64,000 bases of DNA, taken from positions 1 through 64,000 of the forward strand of contig NZ_JAODNM010000093.1 of NCBI RefSeq assembly GCF_025464955.1, given 5' to 3'. Below the pieces are notes generated by a model that saw only the letters and a program-made list of their open reading frames with translations, searched no databases and was not told the origin of the DNA. Source of the DNA: Amycolatopsis sp. (lineage in GTDB: Bacteria > Actinomycetota > Actinomycetes > Mycobacteriales > Pseudonocardiaceae). Below are positions 49,730-58,683 of this stretch, piece after piece (the stretch's first letter is position 1; each line of letters begins with the position of its first letter). The position numbers and the translations under genes are program-made.

Positions 49730-51664
49730 GTGACGCTGCGGGTAGCGGTGGACTTCGGGACATCGAGCACGTGCGTCGTCGCGTCCGTCAACGGCCGCGA
49801 ACCGCAGGTCGTCGTGATCGACGGGCAGCCGCTGATGTCGTCGGCCGTGTACGCGGCGGCCGACGGCACCCTGTTCGTCGGCCAGGAGGCGGAGCGTCAG
49901 GCGGCGGTCGATCCGTCGCGGTACGAACCGAATCCGAAACGGCGGATCGACGAGGGCGAGCTCCTGCTCGGGGACACCGTCCTGCGTGTCACCGAGGTCG
50001 TGCACGCGGTGCTGCAGCGCGCGGTCACGGAAGCGCGCGCGCTTGCCGGTGGCGCGGAAATCGATCTGCTGGTGCTGACCCACCCTGCCGAGTGGGGTGC
50101 CGTTCGGGCGCGTCTGCTGCGGCAGGCAGCGGGCGGGCTGGCGCGTGAGGTCGCGCTGGTGCCGGAACCGGTGGCGGCGGCGGTGTTCCACGCGGCCACC
50201 TTTTCGGCGTCCGATCTGCCCGCGGACCGCGCCGTCGAGGTCAACGGACGTCCGGGCGAGACGCTGGCCGTGCTCGATCTCGGAGGCGGGACGGTCGATG
50301 TCAGCGTGGTTCGGCGGAGTGCCGGTGTCGACCACACCGGCCGTCCATCGCGTGGTTTCGAGGTGCTGGCGACGCGCGGGGACCCGAGTTTCGGGGGCGC
50401 CGACGTCGACCAGGCGTTGCTGGAGCACGTCGGCTCCCTGGTCGCGTCCGCGGACCCCGACGCCTGGCAGCAGCTCGTCGAAGGCAGGGCGTTGGTCGAC
50501 CGACGGCGTCGGCGGGCGCTTCGCCAGGACGTCCGAGGCGCGAAGGAGACGCTGTCCCGGCACGCGTATACCGATGTGCCGATGCCGCCGCCGTTCGCCG
50601 ATGCGCACGTCACACGTGAGGACCTGGAACGGCTGATCGTCGCGCCGCTCGGGCGGATCGTCGAGCTCGCCCGCGGCGCCATCGAGGACGCGGGGCTCCG
50701 GCCCAAGCAACTCAGCGCGATCTTCCTGGTCGGCGGGTCCAGTCGCATCCCGATGATCTCCCGGCTCGTCTACGAGCGGACCGGAGTCGTCCCAACCACC
50801 CTCGACCAGCCGGAAACCGTAGTCGCCCGTGGCGCGCTCCGCGCTGTCCAAGCCGAGCTGGATCGCTCCGCTGCTGGGGCCCGTGGTGCGTTTAGCGGGC
50901 TAAACGCACCCGCGTCGGCCTCGGTCGGCCAGCGGACCGAGATCGTCCGGCCCGTCTCCGGCTTCGCGCCTGCACGGCAGCCACGGGCCCCGGGCGCGAC
51001 GTTTAGCCCGCTAAACGCACCTCACCGAGGTACCGGGCCCCAGGTAGCCCCCCGACCGGGACCCCAGTGGCGAGGTGGGGAGATGGAGGCGCCGAAGGGG
51101 CCGGTGGCGGCGGAGCGGCCGAAACGCAAGAGCAAGGCGCCGTGGCTCATCGGAGCCGCTGTGCTTCTGGTCGGTGTCGCTGTCGGCGGTGTGCTCATCG
51201 CAGTCAACGGCGATGGCGCCCCAACGGCGGGGCGCACCTTCTCGCAGTACGACTATCACTTCAGCACGCCGTCCGACTGGTCCCAGACCGGCGACAACGC
51301 GGCGGCGAAGCAGGTAGTCGTCCGGCCCGCGGATGCCCAGACCGGGAACGACCTCGTCGTCGCCCAGGAGATCGACATGGACTTCGACGCCACGGCCGAC
51401 CGTCAGCAGCTCGTCGACTTCCTCCAGGGCGTCGCCAAGAAGAGCACTATCTACAGCCAGTTCAACAGCGATACGACGTACGCGGGCAGGCAGGTCATCA
51501 GCTACCTGGAGACCAAGGAAGCCGCCACGGTGGATTGGTACGTCGTGGCGCAGGGCAAGGTCCGGGTGCACGTCGGATGCCAGTACGCCACCGCGTCGCC
51601 GCAACACGATCGGGTGGCAAGTGCCTGCGAGCAGGTAGTCCGCACGCTCGCGATCGGCAACTGA
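49730..51664 (+). CDS. Rv3446c-type type VII secretion-associated protein with Hsp70-like domain
   Basis: 644 residues. Residues 1-375 are an Hsp70/actin-type ATPase: LRVAVDFGTSSTCVVASVNG (phosphate 1), AVLDLGGGTVDVSVVRRS (phosphate 2) and AIFLVGGSSRIPMISRLVYE (adenosine). A linker of ~80 residues follows, then one transmembrane helix (APWLIGAAVLLVGVAVGGVL) and a ~125-residue extracytoplasmic domain (FSQYDYHFSTPSDWSQTGDN ...). This is the arrangement I recall for the Rv3446c family beside ESX-4. No substrate-binding domain of DnaK type is present. Two palindromes are translated in the linker as AFSGLNA and TFSPLNA. Confidence 0.82.
   Translation: MTLRVAVDFGTSSTCVVASVNGREPQVVVIDGQPLMSSAVYAAADGTLFVGQEAERQAAVDPSRYEPNPKRRIDEGELLLGDTVLRVTEVVHAVLQRAVTEARALAGGAEIDLLVLTHPAEWGAVRARLLRQAAGGLAREVALVPEPVAAAVFHAATFSASDLPADRAVEVNGRPGETLAVLDLGGGTVDVSVVRRSAGVDHTGRPSRGFEVLATRGDPSFGGADVDQALLEHVGSLVASADPDAWQQLVEGRALVDRRRRRALRQDVRGAKETLSRHAYTDVPMPPPFADAHVTREDLERLIVAPLGRIVELARGAIEDAGLRPKQLSAIFLVGGSSRIPMISRLVYERTGVVPTTLDQPETVVARGALRAVQAELDRSAAGARGAFSGLNAPASASVGQRTEIVRPVSGFAPARQPRAPGATFSPLNAPHRGTGPQVAPRPGPQWRGGEMEAPKGPVAAERPKRKSKAPWLIGAAVLLVGVAVGGVLIAVNGDGAPTAGRTFSQYDYHFSTPSDWSQTGDNAAAKQVVVRPADAQTGNDLVVAQEIDMDFDATADRQQLVDFLQGVAKKSTIYSQFNSDTTYAGRQVISYLETKEAATVDWYVVAQGKVRVHVGCQYATASPQHDRVASACEQVVRTLAIGN
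50891..50904. repeat. dispersed palindrome, copy 14, translated in frame
   Basis: Exact core with GGTGCG/CGCACC arms, read as GAFSGLNAP in the linker of the Hsp70-like protein. Confidence 0.9.
51002..51015. repeat. dispersed palindrome, copy 15, translated in frame
   Basis: Exact CC-centred core, preceded by GCGACG and followed by CGCACCTC, read as ATFSPLNAP 37 codons after copy 14. Copies 14 and 15 are in opposite orientation and both use the open frame. Confidence 0.9.
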
Positions 51665-51680
51665 AAGGCGGGTCGACGAC

Positions 51681-52046
51681 ATGGCCTCTCCGTCGGAAAC
51701 GAATGACGCTGGTACCGAGTTCGCCAGAACGACCCAGCACGCGATGACGTATGCCGGCCGGGTCAAGGGGACGGCGCTGGCACGCAATCAACGCCATCGC
51801 GCGGACAACGCCGAATTGATCAAGCGACTCGGCTTCCGCAAGCTAGGCCCGTCGAACGAGCCGACTCCCGGTGCGCTGCGCAGTGCCGCGAAAAGGTTTC
51901 GTGTTGCGGCCGGGTTGCCTGTGCAGGACCTACCGGACGCGGCTGACTTGGTTCCTCCACGTCCAGTCCAGCCCGTCGAATCACCTCGATCGGGTGACGA
52001 CGACGAAGACTTTTCGCAAGCGCGAATCATGATCCACGGCGAGTGA
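51681..52046 (+). CDS. small acidic/basic protein in type VII locus, unknown
   Basis: 121 residues: MASPSETNDAGTEFARTTQH, then a basic helix-rich middle (RNQRHRADNAELIKRLGFRK) and an acidic C-terminus (SGDDDEDFSQARIMI). It has no signal peptide or membrane helix and no family is recognised. AAAGGCGGG lies before the ATG. It sits 16 bases after the Rv3446c-type gene, so it is probably the last gene of the eccC operon. Confidence 0.55.
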   Translation: MASPSETNDAGTEFARTTQHAMTYAGRVKGTALARNQRHRADNAELIKRLGFRKLGPSNEPTPGALRSAAKRFRVAAGLPVQDLPDAADLVPPRPVQPVESPRSGDDDEDFSQARIMIHGE

Positions 52047-52285
52047 TCGTCGTTTGCTTTTGCGTTTTCATCGGCGAAAAGCCTGGTGGGGGCCATTTTT
52101 TTGACAGGGCGACGAGCATGCGCTTTGCAGCCTCGGCGTTGGTTCCCGGAGACCGCGTTCCCGCTAGCAACTACTTGTCGGCAAATGGCGACAAGCCGGA
52201 ACCAACCATGGCATGGTCTTCGTCGTAGGCCTGTACAAGCAAGCAGTCCGTACGGGCAACCACTAACTGAAGGGGGATACTCCCA
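52047..52285. promoter_or_regulatory. leader of the WXG100 gene pair
   Basis: 239 bases without a gene. ATTTTTTTGACA at 52095-52106 combines a T-run (perhaps the end of a weak terminator) with a -35-like TTGACA. No good -10 follows at 17 bases. AAGGGGG precedes the first esx gene. Confidence 0.35.
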
Positions 52286-52600
52286 ATGGCAGGCGGCTTT
52301 CAAGGTGACCCGACACAGTTCGCGACAGCGCACGGTCAGGTGTCGGATATCAAGCAGCAGATGGACTCTCAGTTGAGCTCGCTGCGTGGCAGCATCGAAG
52401 CGACGCAGGCGATGTGGCAGGGCAAGGCAGCGAAGGCGTTCCAGAACGTGATGGAGCGTTTCGACGAGAAGGCGAACGGTCTCAACAAGTCCCTGCAGGA
52501 CATCGCGGACCTCCTGCAGTCCTCCGGTGTTCAGTACTCGACGCAAGAAGACGACGTCAACGCTCAGGTCGGAAAGCTCGGCGGCGGCATCCTCGGCTGA
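52286..52600 (+). CDS. WXG100-family type VII secretion protein (first of pair)
   Basis: 104 residues, two helices joined by a W-Q-G turn (IEATQAMWQGKAAKAFQNVM). The C-terminal YSTQED provides the Y-x-x-x-D/E export signal that EccC recognises. It probably forms a heterodimer with the next gene product, 59 bases downstream. By position it corresponds to the esxU/esxT pair beside ESX-4 in mycobacteria, but which partner it equals is not clear. Confidence 0.92.
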   Translation: MAGGFQGDPTQFATAHGQVSDIKQQMDSQLSSLRGSIEATQAMWQGKAAKAFQNVMERFDEKANGLNKSLQDIADLLQSSGVQYSTQEDDVNAQVGKLGGGILG

Positions 52601-52659
52601 TTCAGCCTTGATCTTTTTGGCAATACCAGCGAACGTCAATTACCAGAGGGAGTGTTTAC

Positions 52660-52953
52660 ATGTCTGACAGCATGAAGATCGATTATGGCACCATCAACAA
52701 CGCTGCGGACGACTGCAAGAAGGCCGGCGGCCAGCTGCAGTCTCTGTTCGATGACCTCACGAACAAGTTGAAGCCCCTGACCGACAGCTGGCAGGGTGAC
52801 GCGCAGACCTCGTGGCACCAGATGCAGACCGAGTGGAACCAGAAGCACGACGAGATGAACCAGGTCCTGGCTCAGATCGCGTCTGTGCTCCCGCAGATCG
52901 CCGAAAGCTACCAGGGCACTGAGGGCAAGATCAAAAGTGGTTTCAACGGCTGA
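52660..52953 (+). CDS. WXG100-family type VII secretion protein (second of pair)
   Basis: 97 residues, helix-WQG-helix (LKPLTDSWQGDAQTSWHQMQ) with a C-terminal SYQGTEGK that also fits the Y-x-x-x-D/E signal, so both partners may carry one. AGAGGGAG lies upstream of the ATG. A strong terminator with T-rich tail follows, closing the esx operon. Confidence 0.92.
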   Translation: MSDSMKIDYGTINNAADDCKKAGGQLQSLFDDLTNKLKPLTDSWQGDAQTSWHQMQTEWNQKHDEMNQVLAQIASVLPQIAESYQGTEGKIKSGFNG

Positions 52954-52971
52954 GCGAGTTTGCTCGAATCA

Positions 52972-53002
52972 CGGTGGGCTGGGCAATGTGCCCGGCCCAC
53001 CG
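52972..53002 (+). terminator. terminator of the WXG100 pair
   Basis: CGGTGGGC-T-GGGCA (52972-52985) pairs with TGCCC-G-GCCCACCG (52989-53002) around ATG, 13 pairs with a single mismatch, followed by TTCTTTGTTTG. It can serve both directions, since the convergent DUF4333 gene ends just beyond it. Confidence 0.9.
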
Positions 53003-53013
53003 TTCTTTGTTTG

Positions 53014-53589
53014 TCAGTGCGGAGCACCGACAACGAATTCCGGCTTTCCGTTGAGAACTCGAATGGTGATCTTCTTCTGTTGGCTGGCAATCTCAACCGT
53101 GCAGTCGAAGGTGTTTCCAGTGGTGATTTCTTCACCTGACGGGCATTGAGTGTTCTTGACGTCGTGCTCGCCGTAGCTGTCTGTCAAGACTTTTGTGACA
53201 CCGTCTTGGGTGGACTGCTGATCCAAGGTGTCACCCGAAAATGCGCCAAGTAGCCACGCGACACCTCCTGTGGCTGCCACGAATAGCACACCGATTCCGC
53301 CGAAGATCAGTGGCTTCTTGGACCGCTTCCGCGAAGGTTCGCTTTCACCGAAAGCGCCCAGCCCGCCGTAGTTGGTCGGCTGATAGCCGAAGCCCGCCGG
53401 GCTTTGCTCTCTATCTCCCGCTGCAGGGTTACGTTGTCCCCGCGAGGGCTGCCAGTGCTGAGCTTGCGGTTGGCTAGGCGGTGGCCAAGGATTCGGGTGA
53501 CTGCTCCCGTATGGCTGTGGTGGCTGCGGATTCTGCGGTGCTCCCGTGGGCCGCCACCACTGCTGCGGCTGGTTGGGCGGCTGAGTCAT
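53014..53589 (-). CDS. DUF4333-domain membrane-anchored protein
   Basis: 191 residues. The first ~85 residues are rich in Pro, Gln and Trp (MTQPPNQPQQWWRPTGAPQN); then comes a membrane helix (PLIFGGIGVLFVAATGGVAW) and a ~70-residue extracytoplasmic DUF4333 domain (GVTKVLTDSYGEHDVKNTQC, PSGEEITTGNTFDCTVEI) with the two typical cysteines. Such proteins are common in actinobacteria; the function is unknown. It is convergent with the esx pair and 46 bases downstream of the first lipoprotein gene. Confidence 0.8.
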   Translation of the reverse strand: MTQPPNQPQQWWRPTGAPQNPQPPQPYGSSHPNPWPPPSQPQAQHWQPSRGQRNPAAGDREQSPAGFGYQPTNYGGLGAFGESEPSRKRSKKPLIFGGIGVLFVAATGGVAWLLGAFSGDTLDQQSTQDGVTKVLTDSYGEHDVKNTQCPSGEEITTGNTFDCTVEIASQQKKITIRVLNGKPEFVVGAPH

Positions 53590-53635
53590 CGAAGGTCACC
53601 TCGCGTGCTGCTGTGCAAATCGTCGCTAGAAGCAG

Positions 53636-54529
53636 TCATGATACGTGGTTCTGGAGTTCGTCCGTGCGGCGATTGAAGTCCGCTACGGCCGCCTGGTCGG
53701 GCAGTACTGTGACTTGGGACGCATCAGGCGCTGATGGGAAGTCTTGAGCTTTCGCCTCGCCGGTGAAGTGGAACTCTTGGCTCATTTCTATGTGATGGCT
53801 GTCTTTGTCAAGAGTGCCGTTCATGCTGATCTGCTTCACAGTGCTATCGGCCTCGATGGTCACCTTGGTAATTATGATCTGGTGTCTTATGGCCTCGGTT
53901 ATCTTGCTCCTCAGCGCGTCTGGAAGTATCTCGACGTGTTCTTTCAGGATCGCATCGAGTGTCACATTGACCACCAACTCCGTTTCGCCGCTAGGCAGGC
54001 TACCCGCGCTGATGACTGCAGCCTTGTTTGCTTCAACGGAAGCCAGTACGGCATCCACCATATTGCATACTTCAATTGTTCCGAGCCATGCGCAAATCGG
54101 GCCGTTTCCTCCTGGCTTCTTCGGCATTGAAACCCACGGCGTCGGAGCCAGGCTGCTGTAGTGTTTTCCCAAATGTATGTAATCGACCGATCCGCTGGCT
54201 GGTGAGAAGTCGTCTCGCGTCTCGTCTGGATCCCTCAAGGAATGCTGTTGAACAATACGAGCTTCGGGTTCACCCAGTCGTGACGCCGTGAGCTGCGTGT
54301 GGTCCCACTTGTCGTCGATCCGGAAGTAGCTGTCGACTGAAGCCGATATGTTCCGTTCGTTACCGAGCTTGGCGGTGAGGGCCTTCATTGCGCCGTCGAA
54401 CTTCGCGGTCACGTACGCGGCAGCGTCGTCGCCCTTGGGTAGCGCCGTGCCTGCCTTCGCGTGGCCGCAGGCGGTGAGGAGCGCCAGCAGGAGCGCCGAC
54501 ACGCTCACGAGAGCCGTAGTTCGTCTCAT
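53636..54529 (-). CDS. lipoprotein, paralogue A
   Basis: 297 residues with a lipobox LTAC near residue 21 (LLLALLTACGHAKAGTALPK). The mature part shares blocks with the gene at 54570 (DDAAAYVTAKFD, LAPTPWVSMP, APDASQVTVLPDQAAVADFN), so the two are tandem paralogues. Its A/T content is slightly higher than in neighbours. No known family is recognised; the layout resembles LppX/LprG-type or DUF-type surface lipoproteins only generally. Confidence 0.75.
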   Translation of the reverse strand: MRRTTALVSVSALLLALLTACGHAKAGTALPKGDDAAAYVTAKFDGAMKALTAKLGNERNISASVDSYFRIDDKWDHTQLTASRLGEPEARIVQQHSLRDPDETRDDFSPASGSVDYIHLGKHYSSLAPTPWVSMPKKPGGNGPICAWLGTIEVCNMVDAVLASVEANKAAVISAGSLPSGETELVVNVTLDAILKEHVEILPDALRSKITEAIRHQIIITKVTIEADSTVKQISMNGTLDKDSHHIEMSQEFHFTGEAKAQDFPSAPDASQVTVLPDQAAVADFNRRTDELQNHVS

Positions 54530-54569
54530 AGTCCTGACACCGTATTCGCCGGGCCCTTGCTTCCGCAGC

Positions 54570-55484
54570 TCATTGTCCCTGGATCTTGTCTTTTCGGGCG
54601 TTGAACTCGTCGACTGCCGCTTGGTCAGGCAGGACTGTCACCTGGCTCGCGTCCGGAGCCTGGGGGATGTCCGCTGGTGTGGCCGGCCCGACGATCTGGA
54701 AGTGGTAGTCGATGTCAAACGGAGAGTCCTTGCCGGCCTTGTCCGTCGACGGGAACTTCGCGACCATTTCGATCTGCTGAAGCGTCCCCTGCGGGGTGAT
54801 CGTGATCGTCGCGTGGATCAGCTGCTGGTGGACTTGGTCGGCCGTCTTGTCGAGAACCGCCTGGGGAATGACGACGACCTGGGCGTCCTGGAAATCTTGC
54901 AGCGAGACGTCCGCCTGCAGTACGACCGTTCCGTCAGCCAGATGTTTGGCGGACTTGACGGCTTGGCCCTTCTTGGTCGCTCTCGCCACGGCGCCGAGCA
55001 TTTTGCACGCCATGTGGTACGTGTCGCCGGTGATGCACGGGCCGTAATCGCCGGCGAGGTGAGGCATCGACACCCACGGAGTCGGCTCCAGGCTGTTGTA
55101 CAGCGGGCCGAGGAGTACGTAGTCGGCGGGGCTGCCCGCGGGATGCAGGAAGTCCAGCCGGTCGTTCAGGTTCTTGTTCGAGTCGTTGTGAGTGATGCTG
55201 GCCTGTCCAGTTCCGGACTGCGCTGTCGACAGGGTGCCGTCGATGCCCTTGCCGGCGATGAAGAATCGCGTCAGGAGGGTCGTTTTCACGGCGTCCCCGC
55301 TTTGCATCTTGCTGCTCAGCTGGTTCAGCGTGCTGTCGAACTTCGCGCTGACGTACGCGGCGGCGTCCTCACCTTGCGGTAGCGCGGTGCCCGCCTTCGC
55401 CTGGCCGCAGCCGGCGAGCACCATGCTCACGCAACCCGCCATCGCCATAAGCCGTATGGTTCGGGCGCGGCTGTGCCTCGCCAT
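54570..55484 (-). CDS. lipoprotein, paralogue B
   Basis: 304 residues from the ATG at 55484 (MARHSRARTIRLMAMAG); the longer upstream reading overlaps rplM and was rejected. The lipobox is VLAGC near residue 25. It is clearly related to paralogue A through GEDAAAYVSAKFD, LEPTPWVSMP and APDASQVTVLPDQAAVDEFN. Two cysteines (GPCITGDTYHMACKM) match a similar pair in A. It is divergent from rplM. Together with paralogue A and the DUF4333 gene it separates the esx pair from rplM. Confidence 0.75.
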   Translation of the reverse strand: MARHSRARTIRLMAMAGCVSMVLAGCGQAKAGTALPQGEDAAAYVSAKFDSTLNQLSSKMQSGDAVKTTLLTRFFIAGKGIDGTLSTAQSGTGQASITHNDSNKNLNDRLDFLHPAGSPADYVLLGPLYNSLEPTPWVSMPHLAGDYGPCITGDTYHMACKMLGAVARATKKGQAVKSAKHLADGTVVLQADVSLQDFQDAQVVVIPQAVLDKTADQVHQQLIHATITITPQGTLQQIEMVAKFPSTDKAGKDSPFDIDYHFQIVGPATPADIPQAPDASQVTVLPDQAAVDEFNARKDKIQGQ

Positions 55485-55668
55485 CTCGTGGCCCCCGGGG
55501 GTGGATGTGTGGTCAACTAGGGGGCAGCCTAGTATGAGACGACGGATGGACCCCCGCTTCACCCCACACCGGGGCTTGCGGGTATCTTCATACGTCGATG
55601 TGCGCTGCGGCGCGAAAGCGCTAGGCCCGTACAGAACCCACACGCAATGTTGACGACGAGGTAGACCC

Positions 55669-56121
55669 TTGCCCACGTACAGCCCCAAGCCCGGCGACGT
55701 AACTCGTGCCTGGCACGTGATCGATGCCGAGGATGTCGTGCTCGGCCGGCTCGCGACTGAGGTCGCCACGCTGCTGCGCGGCAAGCACAAGCCGACCTTT
55801 GCTCCCCACGTGGACACCGGTGACTTCGTCATCATCGTCAACGCCGAGAAGGTCGCGCTCACCGGTAACAAGCGCGAGCAGAAGTTCGCGTACCGGCACA
55901 GTGGCTACCCCGGTGGCCTCCGCAAGCGCTCCTTCGGTGAGATGCTCGACACCAAGCCCGAGCGCCTGCTCGAGAAGGTCGTCAAGGGCATGCTGCCGAA
56001 GAACAAGCTCGGTCGCGCGCAGGGTAAGAAGCTCAAGGTCTACGCCGGCCCCGAGCACCCGCACGTTGCGCAGCAGCCGCAGGCCTTCGAGATCACCAAG
56101 ATCGCGCAGGTCGTCCAGTGA
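55669..56121 (+). CDS. rplM: 50S ribosomal protein L13
   Basis: 150 residues starting at TTG 55669 ([20 protein letters not shown]); GACGAGG lies upstream. The family signatures [40 protein letters not shown] and [13 protein letters not shown] are present. L13 is an early assembly protein of the 50S. Its stop overlaps the rpsI GTG by four bases. Confidence 0.96.
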   Translation: MPTYSPKPGDVTRAWHVIDAEDVVLGRLATEVATLLRGKHKPTFAPHVDTGDFVIIVNAEKVALTGNKREQKFAYRHSGYPGGLRKRSFGEMLDTKPERLLEKVVKGMLPKNKLGRAQGKKLKVYAGPEHPHVAQQPQAFEITKIAQVVQ

Positions 56122-56648
56122 GTGAGGAACAGTCTGTGACCAGCACCGAGACCGAGACCGCAGAGGTCTCCGAGGTCGTCGAGGCCGCACCCGCGGCCGA
56201 GGTGACCGAGGCGGTCGCCACCAGCGAGACGCCGGCTGTTGCCAAGCCGTCGCGCGCGGCGGGTGGCACCGCTCAGACCGTCGGCCGCCGTAAGGAAGCC
56301 GTCGTTCGCGTCCGCGTCGTCCCCGGCACCGGTGAGTTCAAGCTCAACGGCAAGCCGCTGGACGTCTACTTCCCGAACAAGGTCCACCAGCAGCTCATCC
56401 GTGAGCCGCTGGTCACGGTCGAGAAGCCCGACTCGTTCGACATCTTCGCCCGGCTCCACGGTGGCGGCATCTCCGGCCAGGCCGGTGCACTGCGCCTCGC
56501 GATCGCCCGCGCGCTGGTCGAGGTCGACGCTGACGACCGCCCCGTCCTGAAGAAGGCCGGATTCCTCAAGCGTGACGCTCGCGCCGTCGAGCGGAAGAAG
56601 TACGGCTTGAAGAAGGCCCGTAAGGCTCCGCAGTACAGCAAGCGCTGA
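56118..56648 (+). CDS. rpsI: 30S ribosomal protein S9
   Basis: 176 residues. The first ~50 are an Ala/Glu/Val-rich extension common in actinobacteria; the core begins [20 protein letters not shown] and ends [14 protein letters not shown], whose terminal arginine contacts the P-site tRNA anticodon. It forms an operon with rplM. Confidence 0.97.
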   Translation: MSEEQSVTSTETETAEVSEVVEAAPAAEVTEAVATSETPAVAKPSRAAGGTAQTVGRRKEAVVRVRVVPGTGEFKLNGKPLDVYFPNKVHQQLIREPLVTVEKPDSFDIFARLHGGGISGQAGALRLAIARALVEVDADDRPVLKKAGFLKRDARAVERKKYGLKKARKAPQYSKR

Positions 56649-56673
56649 TTCTCGCGCCCTGGAGCAACCCTCG

Positions 56674-56716
56674 GAAGCGCTCATCCGTCCATCGGGTGGG
56701 CGCTTCCGTGTTTTTC
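56674..56716 (+). terminator. terminator of rplM-rpsI
   Basis: GGAAGCGCTCATCCG (56674-56688) pairs with CGGGTGGGCGCTTCC (56694-56708), 15 pairs including two G-U, followed by GTGTTTTT. It starts 26 bases after rpsI and is a classic intrinsic terminator. Confidence 0.92.
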
Positions 56717-56789
56717 TGGTTCCTTCCCCCGCTGGAGTCGGGACCCTACTTTTCTTCCCATACGCCCCTCCTGCCCCGCGCCGAGTGCA

Positions 56790-56803
56790 TTTAGCGGGCT
56801 AAA
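56790..56803. repeat. dispersed palindrome, copy 16 (GG centre)
   Basis: Exact core, preceded by CCGAGTGCA and followed by CGCACTCGG, so the arms extend the symmetry to 32 bases (56781-56812) with one mismatch. It is intergenic between the rpsI terminator and glmM. Confidence 0.9.
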
Positions 56804-56894
56804 CGCACTCGGCGGAGCCCGGCGGAGGGGCGCGGGCGGGCTGTTAGTCATGGTCGCTAGGTTGTCGTGGTTGGTTGTACAAGGAGGTCGACTG

Positions 56895-58229
56895 ATGGCT
56901 CGCCTGTTCGGTACGGACGGAGTGCGTGGCCTCGCCAATGGCGAACTGACGCCGGAGCTCGCTTTGTCGCTGGCGGCCAGCGCGGCCAGGGTGCTCGCTG
57001 CCCATGACCGGTCCCACCGCCCTGTCGCAGTCGTCGGGCGCGACCCGCGGGCCAGCGGCGAGATGCTCGAGGCCGCGGTCGTCGCGGGACTTACTTCCGC
57101 CGGCGCGGACGTGCTTCGGCTCGGCGTGCTGCCGACGCCTGCCGTCGCGTACCTGGTCAGCGCGCTGAACGCCGACCTCGGCGTGATGATTTCCGCTTCC
57201 CACAATCCGATGCCCGACAACGGCATCAAGCTGTTCGCCGCCGGTGGGCACAAGCTCCCGGATGGCATCGAGGACGAGATCGAAGCCGGCATGTCCGGCC
57301 AGGCCACTCGGCCGACGGGCGCCGGCGTGGGCCGCGTCTCAGACATCGAAGACGCTGTCGACCGCTACGTCGAGCATCTCCGCTCCGCGACTCCGCACTC
57401 CCTGGCCGGCGTACGGGTGGTAGTCGACTGCGCGAACGGCGCTTCGTCTGTCGCCGCTCCGGCGGTGTACCGCAAGGCGGGCGCCGAGGTCATTGCGATC
57501 CATGCGGAGCCGAACGGCATCAACATCAACGACGAGTGTGGTTCCAATCACCCTGAGCTGCTGCGCGCTGCCGTTCTCGAACACAAGGCGGACCTTGGGA
57601 TCGCCCACGACGGCGACGCTGACAGGTGTGTCGCTGTCGATGCGGCGGGTGAGATAGTGGACGGCGACCAGATCATGGCCGTCCTCGCCCTCGCCATGGC
57701 GGACGCCGGCGAGCTGACCGACGACACCCTGGTCGCGACCGTGATGAGCAACCTCGGTCTGCACCTGGCGATGCGCGCCCACGGCGTCAACGTCTTGACC
57801 ACCGCTGTCGGTGACAGGTACGTCCTCGAGGAGCTGCGGGCCGGCGGTTATGCGTTGGGCGGGGAACAGTCCGGGCACGTTGTGTTGCCGGCCTACGCCA
57901 CCACGGGCGACGGCTTGCTCACCGCGCTGCGGCTGATGAGCCGGATGGCTGAGACCGGCCGTTCGCTCGCTGACCTCGCGAGCGTTATGCAGCGGCTTCC
58001 GCAGGTGCTGGTCAACGTCAGGGTCGCGGACAAAGCCGCGGTTGCCCATTCGTCCGCCGTGCGTGACGCAGTCGGCGCGGTCGAGGCCGAGCTCGGCGAG
58101 GAGGGACGCGTGCTGCTGCGGCCGTCCGGTACCGAACAGCTCGTGCGGGTGATGGTCGAGGCCACCGCGCACGACACCGCACAGGCCGCCGCCGACCGCC
58201 TGGCAGGGGTCGTTTCGGCCGTCCGCTGA
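56895..58229 (+). CDS. glmM: phosphoglucosamine mutase
   Basis: 444 residues from the ATG at 56895, preceded by AAGGAGG at seven bases; the longer upstream reading has no such site. It converts glucosamine-6-phosphate to glucosamine-1-phosphate for UDP-GlcNAc and peptidoglycan. The phosphoserine loop [12 protein letters not shown] has Ser102; the metal loop is [12 protein letters not shown]; the sugar loop GGEQSGHVV and the phosphate site [14 protein letters not shown] are intact. glmS, the preceding enzyme of the pathway, starts 4.7 kb downstream. Confidence 0.96.
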   Translation: MARLFGTDGVRGLANGELTPELALSLAASAARVLAAHDRSHRPVAVVGRDPRASGEMLEAAVVAGLTSAGADVLRLGVLPTPAVAYLVSALNADLGVMISASHNPMPDNGIKLFAAGGHKLPDGIEDEIEAGMSGQATRPTGAGVGRVSDIEDAVDRYVEHLRSATPHSLAGVRVVVDCANGASSVAAPAVYRKAGAEVIAIHAEPNGININDECGSNHPELLRAAVLEHKADLGIAHDGDADRCVAVDAAGEIVDGDQIMAVLALAMADAGELTDDTLVATVMSNLGLHLAMRAHGVNVLTTAVGDRYVLEELRAGGYALGGEQSGHVVLPAYATTGDGLLTALRLMSRMAETGRSLADLASVMQRLPQVLVNVRVADKAAVAHSSAVRDAVGAVEAELGEEGRVLLRPSGTEQLVRVMVEATAHDTAQAAADRLAGVVSAVR

Positions 58230-58377
58230 CCCCACCGTTTGGGTACGCAAACCTCGGAATCTGCTGCGTTGCGCCGACTGCCTGGGTACGTTATGTGTGC
58301 GTTAGCGACGGCACCAAACGTCGGCCGTGTGCGTCGGAGCATCGACAAGCACGCGACCGCAGGACGAGGGGGACCCG

Positions 58378-58683
58378 ATGGCCAGCGGCCACACTGTCGA
58401 TACGGGGAAGATCAACGCGGCCGGCTCGGCGTACAGCAAGGACGGCGCCGACCTCGGGACTGCTGCGGCCAAGGTTGAGACGGGCGTGTCCGCCGGTCAG
58501 ATCGGCAAGGCCTGGTCGGGAACTGTCTCGAGTTACAGCGCTGCCATCAAGAAATACCGCGACACGATGACCACCTTTGGTCAGCATGCATCCGACCTGG
58601 GCGGAAAACTCACCGCCGCCGCCGCCGGTTACGAAAAAGGCGAAGAAGTCAATGCGAGTACTATTTCGAAACAGGATTCGTGA
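58378..58683 (+). CDS. EspC/WXG100-like secreted protein candidate
   Basis: 101 residues from ATG 58378 with GAGGGGGA upstream: MASGHTVDTGKINAAGSAYS, VETGVSAGQIGKAWSGTVSS, then FGQHASDLGGKLTAAAAGYE. The two helices around W-S-G and a C-terminal YEKGEE fit a type VII substrate with a Y-x-x-x-E signal. Its stop overlaps the next gene's GTG. By position between glmM and glmS it matches Rv3440c of M. tuberculosis (103 residues, from memory). Confidence 0.65.
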   Translation: MASGHTVDTGKINAAGSAYSKDGADLGTAAAKVETGVSAGQIGKAWSGTVSSYSAAIKKYRDTMTTFGQHASDLGGKLTAAAAGYEKGEEVNASTISKQDS

